From an uncultured Clostridia bacterium (lineage in GTDB: Bacteria > Bacillota_A > Clostridia > Christensenellales > Aristaeellaceae), in the NCBI GenBank assembly GCA_947165745.1, contig CAMVBO010000116.1, positions 1 to 6,189 on the forward strand: a stretch of DNA of 6,189 nt. Reading direction: 5' to 3'. The stretch's first letter is position 1. Every line of letters starts with the position of its first letter. Under the pieces are notes generated by a model that did no database searches, was not told the DNA's origin, and saw only the letters and a list, made by a program, of their open reading frames with translations. This document shows positions 1 through 5,711 of the stretch, one piece after another. The position numbers were made by a program, and so were the translations under genes.

Positions 1-246
1 GCCAAAGTAGCTGCGGCACATGTGCTCGATGGTGAAGTTGATCTGGGGCACCACCGAAGACATCATAATGCCCGTGATCTGGCTGCGGTCGATGCCGCTG
101 TGCCGCATCAGATTCATCATGGTCATGCCGTACTCATCCGACGTGCGGTTGCGGTTGGTGGAGATGCGCCAGTATTGGCGCATCTCCATGCCGTCAAACA
201 GCGCGGTTTTCATATTGGTGTTGCCGATGTCAAGCGTCAGAATCAT
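1..246 (-). CDS. coaX: Type III pantothenate kinase, N-terminal part (runs off the left edge)
   Basis: CoaX phosphorylates pantothenate with ATP to 4'-phosphopantothenate, the first committed step of coenzyme A synthesis in the cytoplasm. Only the first 82 residues are present; the family is usually about 255-265 residues. The start MILTLDIGNTNMKTALFDG holds the phosphate-binding DIGNTN motif (residues 6-11). The WRIST-NRNRTSDEYG stretch (26-40) and the SSVVP motif (63-67) are also characteristic of the type III (ASKHA-fold) enzyme and unlike the type I or II kinases. The start is set by a GGAGGGG ribosome binding site at 251-257, just upstream. The gene begins 15 bases after the stop of the upstream ECF transporter gene, so the two are almost certainly cotranscribed. 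That pairing suggests the transporter carries pantothenate. No break or unusual residue is seen in the visible part. Confidence 0.93.
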   Translation of the reverse strand, partial: MILTLDIGNTNMKTALFDGMEMRQYWRISTNRNRTSDEYGMTMMNLMRHSGIDRSQITGIMMSSVVPQINFTIEHMCRSYFG

Positions 247-261
247 GGAACCCCTCCAGTA

Positions 262-918
262 TTACCGGGCCTCGCGAATGAAGCCCGCCTTGTACAGCGC
301 CGCGCCGATCGCGCCGGTCAGCACCGTGGAAACCGCCATCTCCACCAGACCGTTCACGCCCACCGCGGCGACGATGTAGGCAAAGAACGCCCGGCCGGCC
401 ATGCCCTTGACCATCGTGGGCATGCCGGAAAAGAACCACACCAGTGTGGACATGAACAGCAGCGTGTTTAAAAAAGCCGCCAGGAAGCCGGTGATGGAGC
501 AGCCCACGTAGACGTTGATCCGCTTGCGCAGCGCGCGGAAGATGAAGCCCAGCAGCAGGCCGTCCAGCAGGCGGGAGCCAAAGCGATGGATGAACATCAG
601 CACCGGGCTGGCGCCCTCCTGCATCAGCGCGATGCCCAGGCCGCTGGAACCCATGATGCCGAAGCACTGCAAAAAGCTGATGAGGCCGAACGCGCCGCCG
701 ATGATCGCGCCGCCCTTGGGGCCGATGGCGATGGCCGCGATGGCCACGGGAATCATGTTGAAGGTGATGGAGAGGCCCGCCGGCATGGGAATGTTCCACA
801 GCCCCAGTATGATCTCCAGAGCAAGGAGCATGGCGAGAATGGTGAAGTCGCGGCTGGTGAGGCCAAAGGCGATCTTCTTCGCGGCGCGGGCAGAGTTGAC
901 GTTGGAATTGTTGTTCAT
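262..918 (-). CDS. ECF transporter S component, probably for pantothenate (PanT-like)
   Basis: This 218-residue membrane protein is a substrate-binding S component of an energy-coupling factor vitamin transporter. It would work with a shared EcfA/A'/T module encoded elsewhere. After a short polar N-terminus (1-20) there are about six hydrophobic segments (roughly 24-42, 50-66, 70-86, 105-128, 136-165 and 178-207). The first contains an AxxxA motif (A29-A33), known in S components as the contact with EcfT. The IPVAIAAIAIGPKGGAIIGGAFG stretch is typical of the ECF_trnsprt family. The ATG at 918 is chosen because GGAGGT lies 7 bases before it; an in-frame ATG at 943-945 is upstream of that site and has no ribosome binding site of its own. 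Family membership is clear. The pantothenate substrate is inferred from the adjoining coaX; another vitamin is possible. Confidence 0.87.
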   Translation of the reverse strand: MNNNSNVNSARAAKKIAFGLTSRDFTILAMLLALEIILGLWNIPMPAGLSITFNMIPVAIAAIAIGPKGGAIIGGAFGLISFLQCFGIMGSSGLGIALMQEGASPVLMFIHRFGSRLLDGLLLGFIFRALRKRINVYVGCSITGFLAAFLNTLLFMSTLVWFFSGMPTMVKGMAGRAFFAYIVAAVGVNGLVEMAVSTVLTGAIGAALYKAGFIREAR

Positions 919-925
919 CTTTCTT

Positions 926-931
926 ACCTCC
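926..931 (-). promoter_or_regulatory. Ribosome binding site that sets the S component start
   Basis: GGAGGT on the minus strand, 7 bases upstream of the ATG at 918. It rules out the longer reading from 945, whose first codons would span this site. It lies directly after the second copy of the tandem leader motif (932-957), so folding of that hairpin could affect ribosome access. Confidence 0.85.
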
Positions 932-1004
932 GTTCGAGTTCTCATTGGATACCCTACAGAATGTTGACAGGGGTTCCCGGTTCGGTTCTCATTCGGATAC
1001 CGAC
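932..1004 (-). promoter_or_regulatory. Structured 5' leader with a tandem hairpin motif, candidate cis-regulatory RNA
   Basis: On the minus strand the leader of the transporter-coaX operon contains two copies of one motif, at 980-1004 and 932-957. Each has 5'-GU, a 4-5 bp stem, a loop reading AUCC(G)AAUGAGA, the returning strand, then GAAC. In copy 1 the stem is UCGGU/ACCGA. In copy 2 it is GGGU/ACUC, so the outermost shared pair changes from C-G to G-C, which preserves pairing. In both copies the GU and AAC ends can pair around one unpaired A. The first copy starts at about the predicted transcription start and the second ends beside the ribosome binding site. The published pan RNA motif, upstream of pantothenate genes in Firmicutes, is recalled as short hairpins with bulged A residues, often in tandem. 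This may be a relative, but I could not compare it with the consensus. Confidence 0.55.
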
Positions 1005-1010
1005 GGAGAC

Positions 1011-1038
1011 ATTATAGCATATTTGCGGCAGACAACAA
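1011..1038 (-). promoter_or_regulatory. Sigma-A-type promoter of the transporter-coaX operon
   Basis: On the minus strand TTGTTG (1033-1038) and a perfect TATAAT (1011-1016) are 16 bases apart. Transcription would start near 1003-1005, giving a leader of about 85 nt that begins with the first tandem hairpin. The -10 box is strong; the -35 box is moderate. Confidence 0.75.
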
Positions 1039-1073
1039 ACCACATAATGTTAAAAAGAATTTACTTATGCTGC

Positions 1074-1102
1074 TTGTAAACGGGCACAAATCATACTATA
1101 AT
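1074..1102 (+). promoter_or_regulatory. Sigma-A-type promoter of the cupin gene
   Basis: TTGTAA (1074-1079) and a perfect TATAAT (1097-1102) are separated by 17 bases. Transcription would start near 1109, leaving a leader of about 68 nt before the ATG at 1177. The promoter is back to back with the leftward one at 1011-1038, so the AT-rich stretch between them, about 1039-1073, may be a shared control region. Confidence 0.78.
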
Positions 1103-1114
1103 GGGCGTTGTCAA

Positions 1115-1152
1115 GGCGACCAGGCGAACCTCCAAACTGCCCATAGGTCGCC
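1115..1152 (+). promoter_or_regulatory. Inverted repeat in the cupin leader, with an anti-Shine-Dalgarno in its loop
   Basis: A perfect 7-bp stem, GGCGACC (1115-1121) with GGTCGCC (1146-1152), encloses a 24-base loop. The loop contains ACCTCC (1128-1133), exactly complementary to the cupin ribosome binding site GGAGGT (1165-1170). Pairing of loop and ribosome binding site could reduce translation. The stem and the complementarity are visible in the sequence; a regulatory effect is inference. No T-run follows the stem, so it is not a terminator. Confidence 0.4.
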
Positions 1153-1176
1153 CTGCACCGGCAAGGAGGTCTGATT

Positions 1177-1518
1177 ATGATAACCCGCAGCGAAGAACAA
1201 TCCCACAGCATCCGCGAATTCATGCGCGGCGGCGCGAAGTATGTGGAGCAGACCCTGCTCTCCTCCAAACTGCCCGAGCGCGTGCGTATATTCAACCTGC
1301 TCACGCTGATTCCCGGCGCGTCCATCGGCTATCACGTTCACGAGGAAGAGACGGAGCTGTTTTACATCATCGAGGGCAACGGGCGCGTGCGCGACGACGA
1401 CGATTACTTCGACGTTTCCGCCGGAGACTGCATGGCCACGTTCAGTGGCCACGGCCACGCCGTGGAGAATACCGGCGACACCAATCTGGTGATACTGGCG
1501 TGTATCATGAAGGAGTGA
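1177..1518 (+). CDS. Small single-domain cupin protein
   Basis: The 113-residue product is a compact cytoplasmic beta-barrel of the cupin superfamily, with no signal peptide or membrane segment. Cupin motif 1, G(X)5HXH(X)4E(X)6G, is intact: G47, H53, H55, E60 and G67. Motif 2, G(X)5PXG(X)2H(X)3N, is present as G83, G91, H94 and N98, with Phe89 in the usual Pro position. The four metal ligands (H53, H55, E60, H94) are all kept, so a metal-binding site is likely. The start is fixed by AAGGAGGT at 1163-1170, 6 bases before the ATG. It appears to be a single-gene unit with its own promoter and terminator. Similar small cupins serve as sugar isomerases, dioxygenases or sensors, and the sequence does not choose among them. 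Substrate and reaction are unknown. Confidence 0.88.
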   Translation: MITRSEEQSHSIREFMRGGAKYVEQTLLSSKLPERVRIFNLLTLIPGASIGYHVHEEETELFYIIEGNGRVRDDDDYFDVSAGDCMATFSGHGHAVENTGDTNLVILACIMKE

Positions 1519-1564
1519 TCCGCGGATAGCGGTCAGTTAAAAGCATGGATTCAAAACATAGAAC

Positions 1565-1590
1565 GGGGCGGCTCCGATTGGAGCCGCCCC
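1565..1590. terminator. Intrinsic terminator between convergent genes
   Basis: A perfect 11-bp GC-rich stem, GGGGCGGCTCC (1565-1575) and GGAGCCGCCCC (1580-1590), has a four-base loop GATT. On the plus strand TTCGTTTTG follows, making a good terminator for the cupin gene 46 bases after its stop. On the minus strand the hairpin lies 15 bases beyond the stop of the large exoprotein gene and is followed by the weaker GTTCTATGTTTT. It probably serves both genes. Confidence 0.88.
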
Positions 1591-1605
1591 TTCGTTTTGT
1601 ATCCA

Positions 1606-4600
1606 TCAGTTGTTCACCACGGGGTTGCCGTTTTCGTCCAGGGTGAAGCTGCCGCCCATGGTGCTCAACCCGCTGGGCGCGGCGCTGTCAAAGTCCTCCA
1701 GCTCGTCTTCGTCCTCGTCGTACCGCATGGGGATCGAATCGGTGGGCGTGCCCACGCCGTACAGGCCGTCGCCGCGCAGCGGCATCTCGGCATAGACAAT
1801 GCCGTCCACATCCACGAAGGCCGCGGGATCGGCGATCATCTGGTCCGGATCGTCGATCTTCTCCATGAAGGAGATGTACAGCGCGGTGGCGTCCGGGTTC
1901 TCCGTGGCGGCGTCCTCGCCAAAGTCCTCCTGGTCGTCCAGCAGCTGCAGGCGCAGCACCAGATCCACCGGCCAGCCGCCCTCCGGCAGGCGCTCGGTGT
2001 CGGGAAGCGCCATGGTCTCCTCGTCCTCGCTGTCCAGCTTGTCGCTGACCTCGTTTTCGGTCACGGCGCGCACGCTGACGCGGTAGGTGGGCGTCATCCG
2101 GTCGTACATCGCCAGCGCATTCCGCTCGCGGTTCGTCAGCTTCGTCACCTCGGCCTGCTCCACGCAGATGTCATAGGCCGCCACCTGCATCGCGGCGGGC
2201 GCCAGCTCCATCTGCAGCTCTTCCACGGTGCCATCCGTGACTTCGCCGGCGTTCTCCGGGTCTTCGATCTCGCCCTCATGGACGCTGATGACCCGGGCTT
2301 CCGGCTCGTCCAGTTCGATCTCCGCCGCCAGGGAGGCCAGCGGGATGGTCAGGTCGGCGTTCTCCACCTCGAAGATGACGTCGGTGTAGCCCAGGCTGGT
2401 CAGCGTGTCCACCAGCGGCATGGACAGCCGCAGGTGCAGCTCGTCGAAGCGCTCGCGTTCAGAGTCCTCCAGCATCAGGGTCTCGCCCGTCTCCTCGTCC
2501 ACCATCGGGTCGGCGATGATGGTCAGCTGGCGCGTGGGCAGGGTCTCCACCTCGGGATCGACGGTCTCTTCCTCGCCTTCGGGAGCATCGCCTTCCTGCT
2601 CGGAAGCGCTGTCATACAGCACGAAGGGAGAGGGTTTGCCTTCGCCGTCAAACAATATGGTGCCGTATTCCTGATCGCCCAGGATCAGTATGCCCTCGTC
2701 GGCCTCGTACGTCTCATCCTCGCCCTCGTCGTCGTAATCCTCCGTGGACTCATACTCGCCGCTGCCGAAGCCGCTGTAGCTGTAGCCGCCGGAGCTGCCG
2801 GTGCCGGTGCTTATGCCGGAGGCGATGTTCAGGATGCGGAACTCGCTGGCGCGGGTGCCGGTATAGTTGCCCAGGCCGGTGATCTTCACGGAAGCCGTAC
2901 CGGGCTGCACGTTGTTGGTGAACTCCACCTTGAAGTCCACGCCCTCCTTGAGCGTGTACTTGCCGTCGCGCAGGGTGATGGCCGGCTTCACCTCCTGGCC
3001 GGTGTAGCGCTGGTTGCCAATGGTATACAGGCCCACGCTGGTGGTCAGGCTCTTGTAGTCCTTGTTGATGTCCTTGGCCTTGATGGTGAGGTTGCCCTCA
3101 ATATAGTTGATCTCATAGTTGCTGCCGGCGTCGATGGTGCCCAGCGAGACGCGGTAGGTGCCCACATCCTCGCCGGTGGTGCGGGCCATCTTGCCGGTGA
3201 TCTTGTCGGCAGGGACCGTCTCATTGCCGTTGTTGTCCTTGATCGCTCCCAACAGGCCCGTCACCGTGGCATAGGAAGGATCCTTTTCGCCGTAGACCTT
3301 GGACAGGTTATCCTTCACCTTGATGGTCAGCTTCTTCGGGGTGATCTCCGCGGGCAGGGTGATGCTGTCCAGCTGATACCGGGCGGCGTCCTCCCCCTCC
3401 AGCTTGAAGGTGACCTTGAGCTTGTAGCTGCCCACGTTATAGGCGCTGTACTTCGCGATCGTGAAGCTCTTGATCTTCACGGCGGAGTGTTCCTCGTCGA
3501 TGCCGGATTCGATCTTGAAATCGGACAGCTTGGGCGCGGTGTCAAAAATGTACTTGCCGTCGCTGTTCTTGACGTTGGTCGTCTTGTCGTAAACCTTGGT
3601 CAGCTTCGCGCCGTGATACTTCACGGTCAGCTTGTTTACCGTGACCACGCTCGGATCCTCCGCGCCGCAGAGGGTGCACTTGCCGTTGGAGAACTCGTGG
3701 TCGCCGTTGGCGCGAATGTTGTCGCCGGTGACGCCCGTCAGCGTGCCGCCGCAGGAATTCACGGTGCCGTTGTTGGTGAAGGTGCCGCTGTTGGTCACGG
3801 TGCCGTTGTTGGTCAGCGTGCCGTTGTTGGTCAAGGTAGCGCCGGAATCGACGGTGATAGCGTGGTCCTTGTCCACCTTGAAATCGCTCAGGGTGAGGCT
3901 GCCGGAGTTATCCTTCGCCTTGTCCTTGGTGACGACGATGTCGGTGAACGCCATGGGCAGCCGCGCGTCGCGCACTTCCTTGTCGTCTTCCTTGTCGTTG
4001 TGCTTGATGGTGGTACTGGGATCCAGCGTGGTGTTCCCGGTGCAGCTCAGCTTCAGGGTGGTCAGTTTGTCGCACTTGTCGATGATGTTCATCGGCAGAT
4101 TCTGGCCCTCCAGGGGGCGCAGCGTATCCGGCAGCGTCAGGCTGGTCAGCTCCGTGCAGTTCGAGAAGGCGTTGTCGCCAATGGTCTTCACCGTGGCCGG
4201 GACTTCCATGCTGGTCAGCGTCTTGTTGCCCTTGAAGGCGTCCGCGTCGATGCCGACGACCTTGATGGTGTTGTTCTCAAAGTTGTCCGGCACGATCAGG
4301 GCCTTTTCGCTGCCCTTGTAGCCGGTGATGACGGCCTCGGTCTTTTCCTCGTTGAGCCTGTAGGTAAAGTTCCCGTCGTCCTTGACCAGACTTTCGGATA
4401 TCTTATAGGTAGCTTTGTAGGTCACATCCGCGGTGACCGCTTCCAGGCCCTTGGTCTCGTCGGCGGCGTTCACCCACTTGTCAAAGACCCAGGCGTTGTC
4501 CTTGTCGTCCTGGTGCACCGCCGTCTTGGGCGTGCTGGGCAGGACGATCTGGTCAGCCGCCGTGCCCTCCAGCTCGGTGCCCTCCTGCAGCAGGAACCCG

Positions 4601-5406
4601 TCGTCGTTGACGAATTTGACCGTGAACTGGGGAATATTCGCGTATTCCACCGGCCCGGTTTCCTCGGCGTTGCAATTCTTGCACTTGAATTTCGCCACGC
4701 CGGCCTGTTCCGGAGTGGGTGCGGTTATCACCTGTTCAATTTCCCACACATGGTTGCCGGTCGCATTGATGGGGGCTCCCTCTTGAATGGTCTGCTTGCA
4801 GATCGTGCAAACCTGGTCGCCCGTGTAGCCGGCTTCGCCGCAGGTCGCATCCTTCTGATTGACCAGCTCGAGGTTGTGCTTGGTCGGGTCAGGATCGATG
4901 TCCTCCGTGCGCGTTTCGCCGCACCCGTCCCGGGTGCATGTAAAGGTCTTCACGCCATTGTGGGTGCAGTCGGGCTCCGTGGTCACCTCGCCGTCGTTCC
5001 ACACGTGTTCCAGCGCCGTGCCCTCGGTTTTGGACTCGCGGCTCAGCTCTGCATTGCACTCCGTGCAGTAGACCACCTCATCATAGCTCAGCGGCATCTC
5101 GCAGGTCGCGGGAACCTCATTCTCGCGCACCGCCGAGCCGGGCGTGTGGGCCAGCTTGTCGATGGTTTTGGGCGTGCTGCTCATCTTTTCGTGGCACTCG
5201 GTGCAATAAATCACCTCGTCATAGCTGCCCTCCGCCTTGCAGGTCGCGGGAACTTCGTTCTCGCGCACGGGCTCGCCGGCCGTATGGGTATGCCCCTCCC
5301 CGTCCGCCAGCACGCTCACGCCGCCGAATATCGACAGGCACAGCGCCAGCATCAGTACCAGCGCGGTAAGGCGGTTTTTCCGGTTACGCTTGATTCTTTC
5401 GTTCAT
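1606..5406 (-). CDS. Large secreted mosaic surface protein (Cys modules, BspA-type LRRs, MBG-like domains)
   Basis: This 1266-residue exported protein probably acts outside the cell in adhesion or binding; the exact role is unknown. A signal peptide (charged MNERIKRNRKNR, hydrophobic 13-30, likely cleavage after VLA at 34) leads into five Cys modules (about 48-255). An InlB-B/Listeria-Bacteroides-type repeat follows (about 262-335, with VFDKWVNA and VTYKATYK), then BspA-type leucine-rich repeats (about 355-465, with GIDADAFKGNKTLTSMEVP and IGDNAFSNCTELTSLTLP). Next are a six-residue NGT repeat (524-550), a lone CTLC (577-580), two MBG-like domains (about 592-690 and 691-780, each with a KVYD/KVYG signature) and a related beta domain (about 785-860). 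A Gly/Ser/Tyr linker (866-885) leads to a strongly acidic region (886-1266) that I do not recognise. The protein ends in NPVVNN without LPXTG, S-layer motif or membrane anchor. The start at 5406 is chosen over 5445 because GGAGG precedes it and the signal peptide begins there. Confidence 0.9.
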   Translation of the reverse strand: MNERIKRNRKNRLTALVLMLALCLSIFGGVSVLADGEGHTHTAGEPVRENEVPATCKAEGSYDEVIYCTECHEKMSSTPKTIDKLAHTPGSAVRENEVPATCEMPLSYDEVVYCTECNAELSRESKTEGTALEHVWNDGEVTTEPDCTHNGVKTFTCTRDGCGETRTEDIDPDPTKHNLELVNQKDATCGEAGYTGDQVCTICKQTIQEGAPINATGNHVWEIEQVITAPTPEQAGVAKFKCKNCNAEETGPVEYANIPQFTVKFVNDDGFLLQEGTELEGTAADQIVLPSTPKTAVHQDDKDNAWVFDKWVNAADETKGLEAVTADVTYKATYKISESLVKDDGNFTYRLNEEKTEAVITGYKGSEKALIVPDNFENNTIKVVGIDADAFKGNKTLTSMEVPATVKTIGDNAFSNCTELTSLTLPDTLRPLEGQNLPMNIIDKCDKLTTLKLSCTGNTTLDPSTTIKHNDKEDDKEVRDARLPMAFTDIVVTKDKAKDNSGSLTLSDFKVDKDHAITVDSGATLTNNGTLTNNGTVTNSGTFTNNGTVNSCGGTLTGVTGDNIRANGDHEFSNGKCTLCGAEDPSVVTVNKLTVKYHGAKLTKVYDKTTNVKNSDGKYIFDTAPKLSDFKIESGIDEEHSAVKIKSFTIAKYSAYNVGSYKLKVTFKLEGEDAARYQLDSITLPAEITPKKLTIKVKDNLSKVYGEKDPSYATVTGLLGAIKDNNGNETVPADKITGKMARTTGEDVGTYRVSLGTIDAGSNYEINYIEGNLTIKAKDINKDYKSLTTSVGLYTIGNQRYTGQEVKPAITLRDGKYTLKEGVDFKVEFTNNVQPGTASVKITGLGNYTGTRASEFRILNIASGISTGTGSSGGYSYSGFGSGEYESTEDYDDEGEDETYEADEGILILGDQEYGTILFDGEGKPSPFVLYDSASEQEGDAPEGEEETVDPEVETLPTRQLTIIADPMVDEETGETLMLEDSERERFDELHLRLSMPLVDTLTSLGYTDVIFEVENADLTIPLASLAAEIELDEPEARVISVHEGEIEDPENAGEVTDGTVEELQMELAPAAMQVAAYDICVEQAEVTKLTNRERNALAMYDRMTPTYRVSVRAVTENEVSDKLDSEDEETMALPDTERLPEGGWPVDLVLRLQLLDDQEDFGEDAATENPDATALYISFMEKIDDPDQMIADPAAFVDVDGIVYAEMPLRGDGLYGVGTPTDSIPMRYDEDEDELEDFDSAAPSGLSTMGGSFTLDENGNPVVNN
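3757..3837 (-). repeat. 18-bp tandem repeat encoding six-residue (L/V/F)TN(N/S)GT units
   Basis: Within the large exoprotein, residues 524-550 run through about four consecutive six-residue units such as LTNNGT, VTNSGT and FTNNGT. The DNA repeats with an 18-base period around GTTGTTGGT. Such short Asn-Gly-Thr repeats usually form turns of a beta-helix or beta-solenoid. The near-identical units could gain or lose copies by slippage without shifting the frame. Confidence 0.8.
4990..5265 (-). repeat. 138-bp tandem duplication encoding the first two Cys modules
   Basis: Residues 48-93 and 94-139 of the large exoprotein are two copies of a 46-residue module starting RENEVPATC and containing SYDEV-(I/V)-YCTEC. 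The DNA is also closely similar: for example 5101-5130 and 5239-5268 differ at only two bases. This suggests recent duplication or homogenisation. Three more diverged modules follow, with Cys at 147/157/162, 189/200/203 and 242/245. The CxxC pairs with an upstream single Cys suggest metal binding or disulfides. Modules of this ATC...G...TC..CG type are common in Clostridia exoproteins. Confidence 0.82.
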
Positions 5407-5416
5407 ATGTTTACAG

Positions 5417-5423
5417 CCTCCTG
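5417..5423 (-). promoter_or_regulatory. Ribosome binding site that sets the exoprotein start
   Basis: CAGGAGG on the minus strand lies 10 bases upstream of the ATG at 5406. The spacing is slightly long but acceptable. The alternative start at 5445 would put 13 residues without secretory character in front of the signal peptide and has no comparable site before it. Confidence 0.75.
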
Positions 5424-5607
5424 TTCGATGGCATAGTACACCCATTTCAACTTTGTTTTTATTCTACGCGCCGGGCGGGATTCCTGCCGTTTTTCAGGTG
5501 AATTGCGCAAAAACCCGATTATTGCCCGAAACCCGCCACAATTCCGGCGGTTTTCCCCGCCGTGGGGAGAAATTTTCAAATCCCGGGGAAATATGGCCCT
5601 TTGCCTC

Positions 5608-5636
5608 TTGATTTTTTGGGTGTTTCACGATAATAT
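5608..5636 (+). promoter_or_regulatory. Sigma-A-type promoter of the GH94 gene
   Basis: TTGATT (5608-5613) and TAATAT (5631-5636) are separated by exactly 17 bases. Transcription would start near 5643, giving a leader of about 70 nt that contains the palindromic operator and ends in a strong ribosome binding site. Confidence 0.75.
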
Positions 5637-5667
5637 AGACGTAACGGAATGTGGATTTGTTCCATTA

Positions 5668-5685
5668 TTCTAAAACGTTTTAGAA
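5668..5685 (+). promoter_or_regulatory. Perfect 18-bp palindrome, probable LacI-family operator
   Basis: TTCTAAAACGTTTTAGAA is a perfect inverted repeat with the central CG typical of LacI/CcpA-family operators. It lies about 25-42 bases after the predicted transcription start and 26 bases before the GH94 ATG, a position suited to roadblock repression. It is probably the site of a sugar-responsive LacI-type repressor; the regulator gene is not in the window. CcpA is less likely because the flanks differ from the usual cre consensus. Confidence 0.75.
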
Positions 5686-5711
5686 ACCCATCAAAAAGAG
5701 GAGGCACACCC

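Larger units (their letters stand above)
5407..5711. other. Divergent intergenic region between the exoprotein and GH94 genes
   Basis: These 305 bases contain no credible coding sequence. The right half holds the GH94 promoter and operator, listed separately. The left half should hold the leftward promoter of the exoprotein gene, but I found no convincing -35/-10 pair; the best -10-like box is TAGAAT on the minus strand (5461-5466), without a good -35. Two GC-rich dyads lie in the left half. One is a 15-base near-palindrome at 5474-5488 (GGCGGGATTCCTGCC, one mismatch). The other is a perfect 6-bp stem with a 6-base loop at 5545-5562 (CGGCGG/CCGCCG). Neither has a following T-run in either direction, so they may be protein-binding sites, but this is unproven. 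Confidence 0.6.

Noticed and set aside
919..945. The upstream ATG at 945 as start of the ECF S component (nine extra residues).
   Set aside because: The extension covers the ribosome binding site of the ATG at 918 and part of the second tandem hairpin, and has no ribosome binding site of its own.
230..1017. Several open frames on both strands overlapping the ECF transporter gene (230-799 minus, 515-967 plus, 586-1017 plus).
   Set aside because: These are shadows of the transporter gene in GC-rich DNA. They have biased composition, no ribosome binding sites and no recognisable domains.
1065..1529. Open frames overlapping the cupin gene (1065-1325 minus, 1111-1458 minus, 1101-1529 plus).
   Set aside because: They overlap a gene with complete cupin motifs, its own promoter, ribosome binding site and terminator. 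The 1101 start overlaps the -10 box of the cupin promoter.
3757..3837. The 18-bp repeats as a CRISPR-like array.
   Set aside because: The units are contiguous, lack spacers, and are in frame within the exoprotein gene.
1597..5436. An uninterrupted 1279-codon reading frame on the plus strand, opposite the large exoprotein gene.
   Set aside because: It shares codon boundaries with the minus-strand gene, so it stays open simply because that gene does not use the Leu codons TTA and CTA or the Ser codon TCA. Its start is TTG with no ribosome binding site, and the product is a biased His/Val/Gly/Ala/Arg-rich chain, whereas the opposite frame has a signal peptide, known domains and a ribosome binding site.
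5545..5562. The GC-rich stem CGGCGG/CCGCCG as a terminator.
   Set aside because: No T-run follows on either strand, and no gene ends nearby; both flanking genes start from this region.
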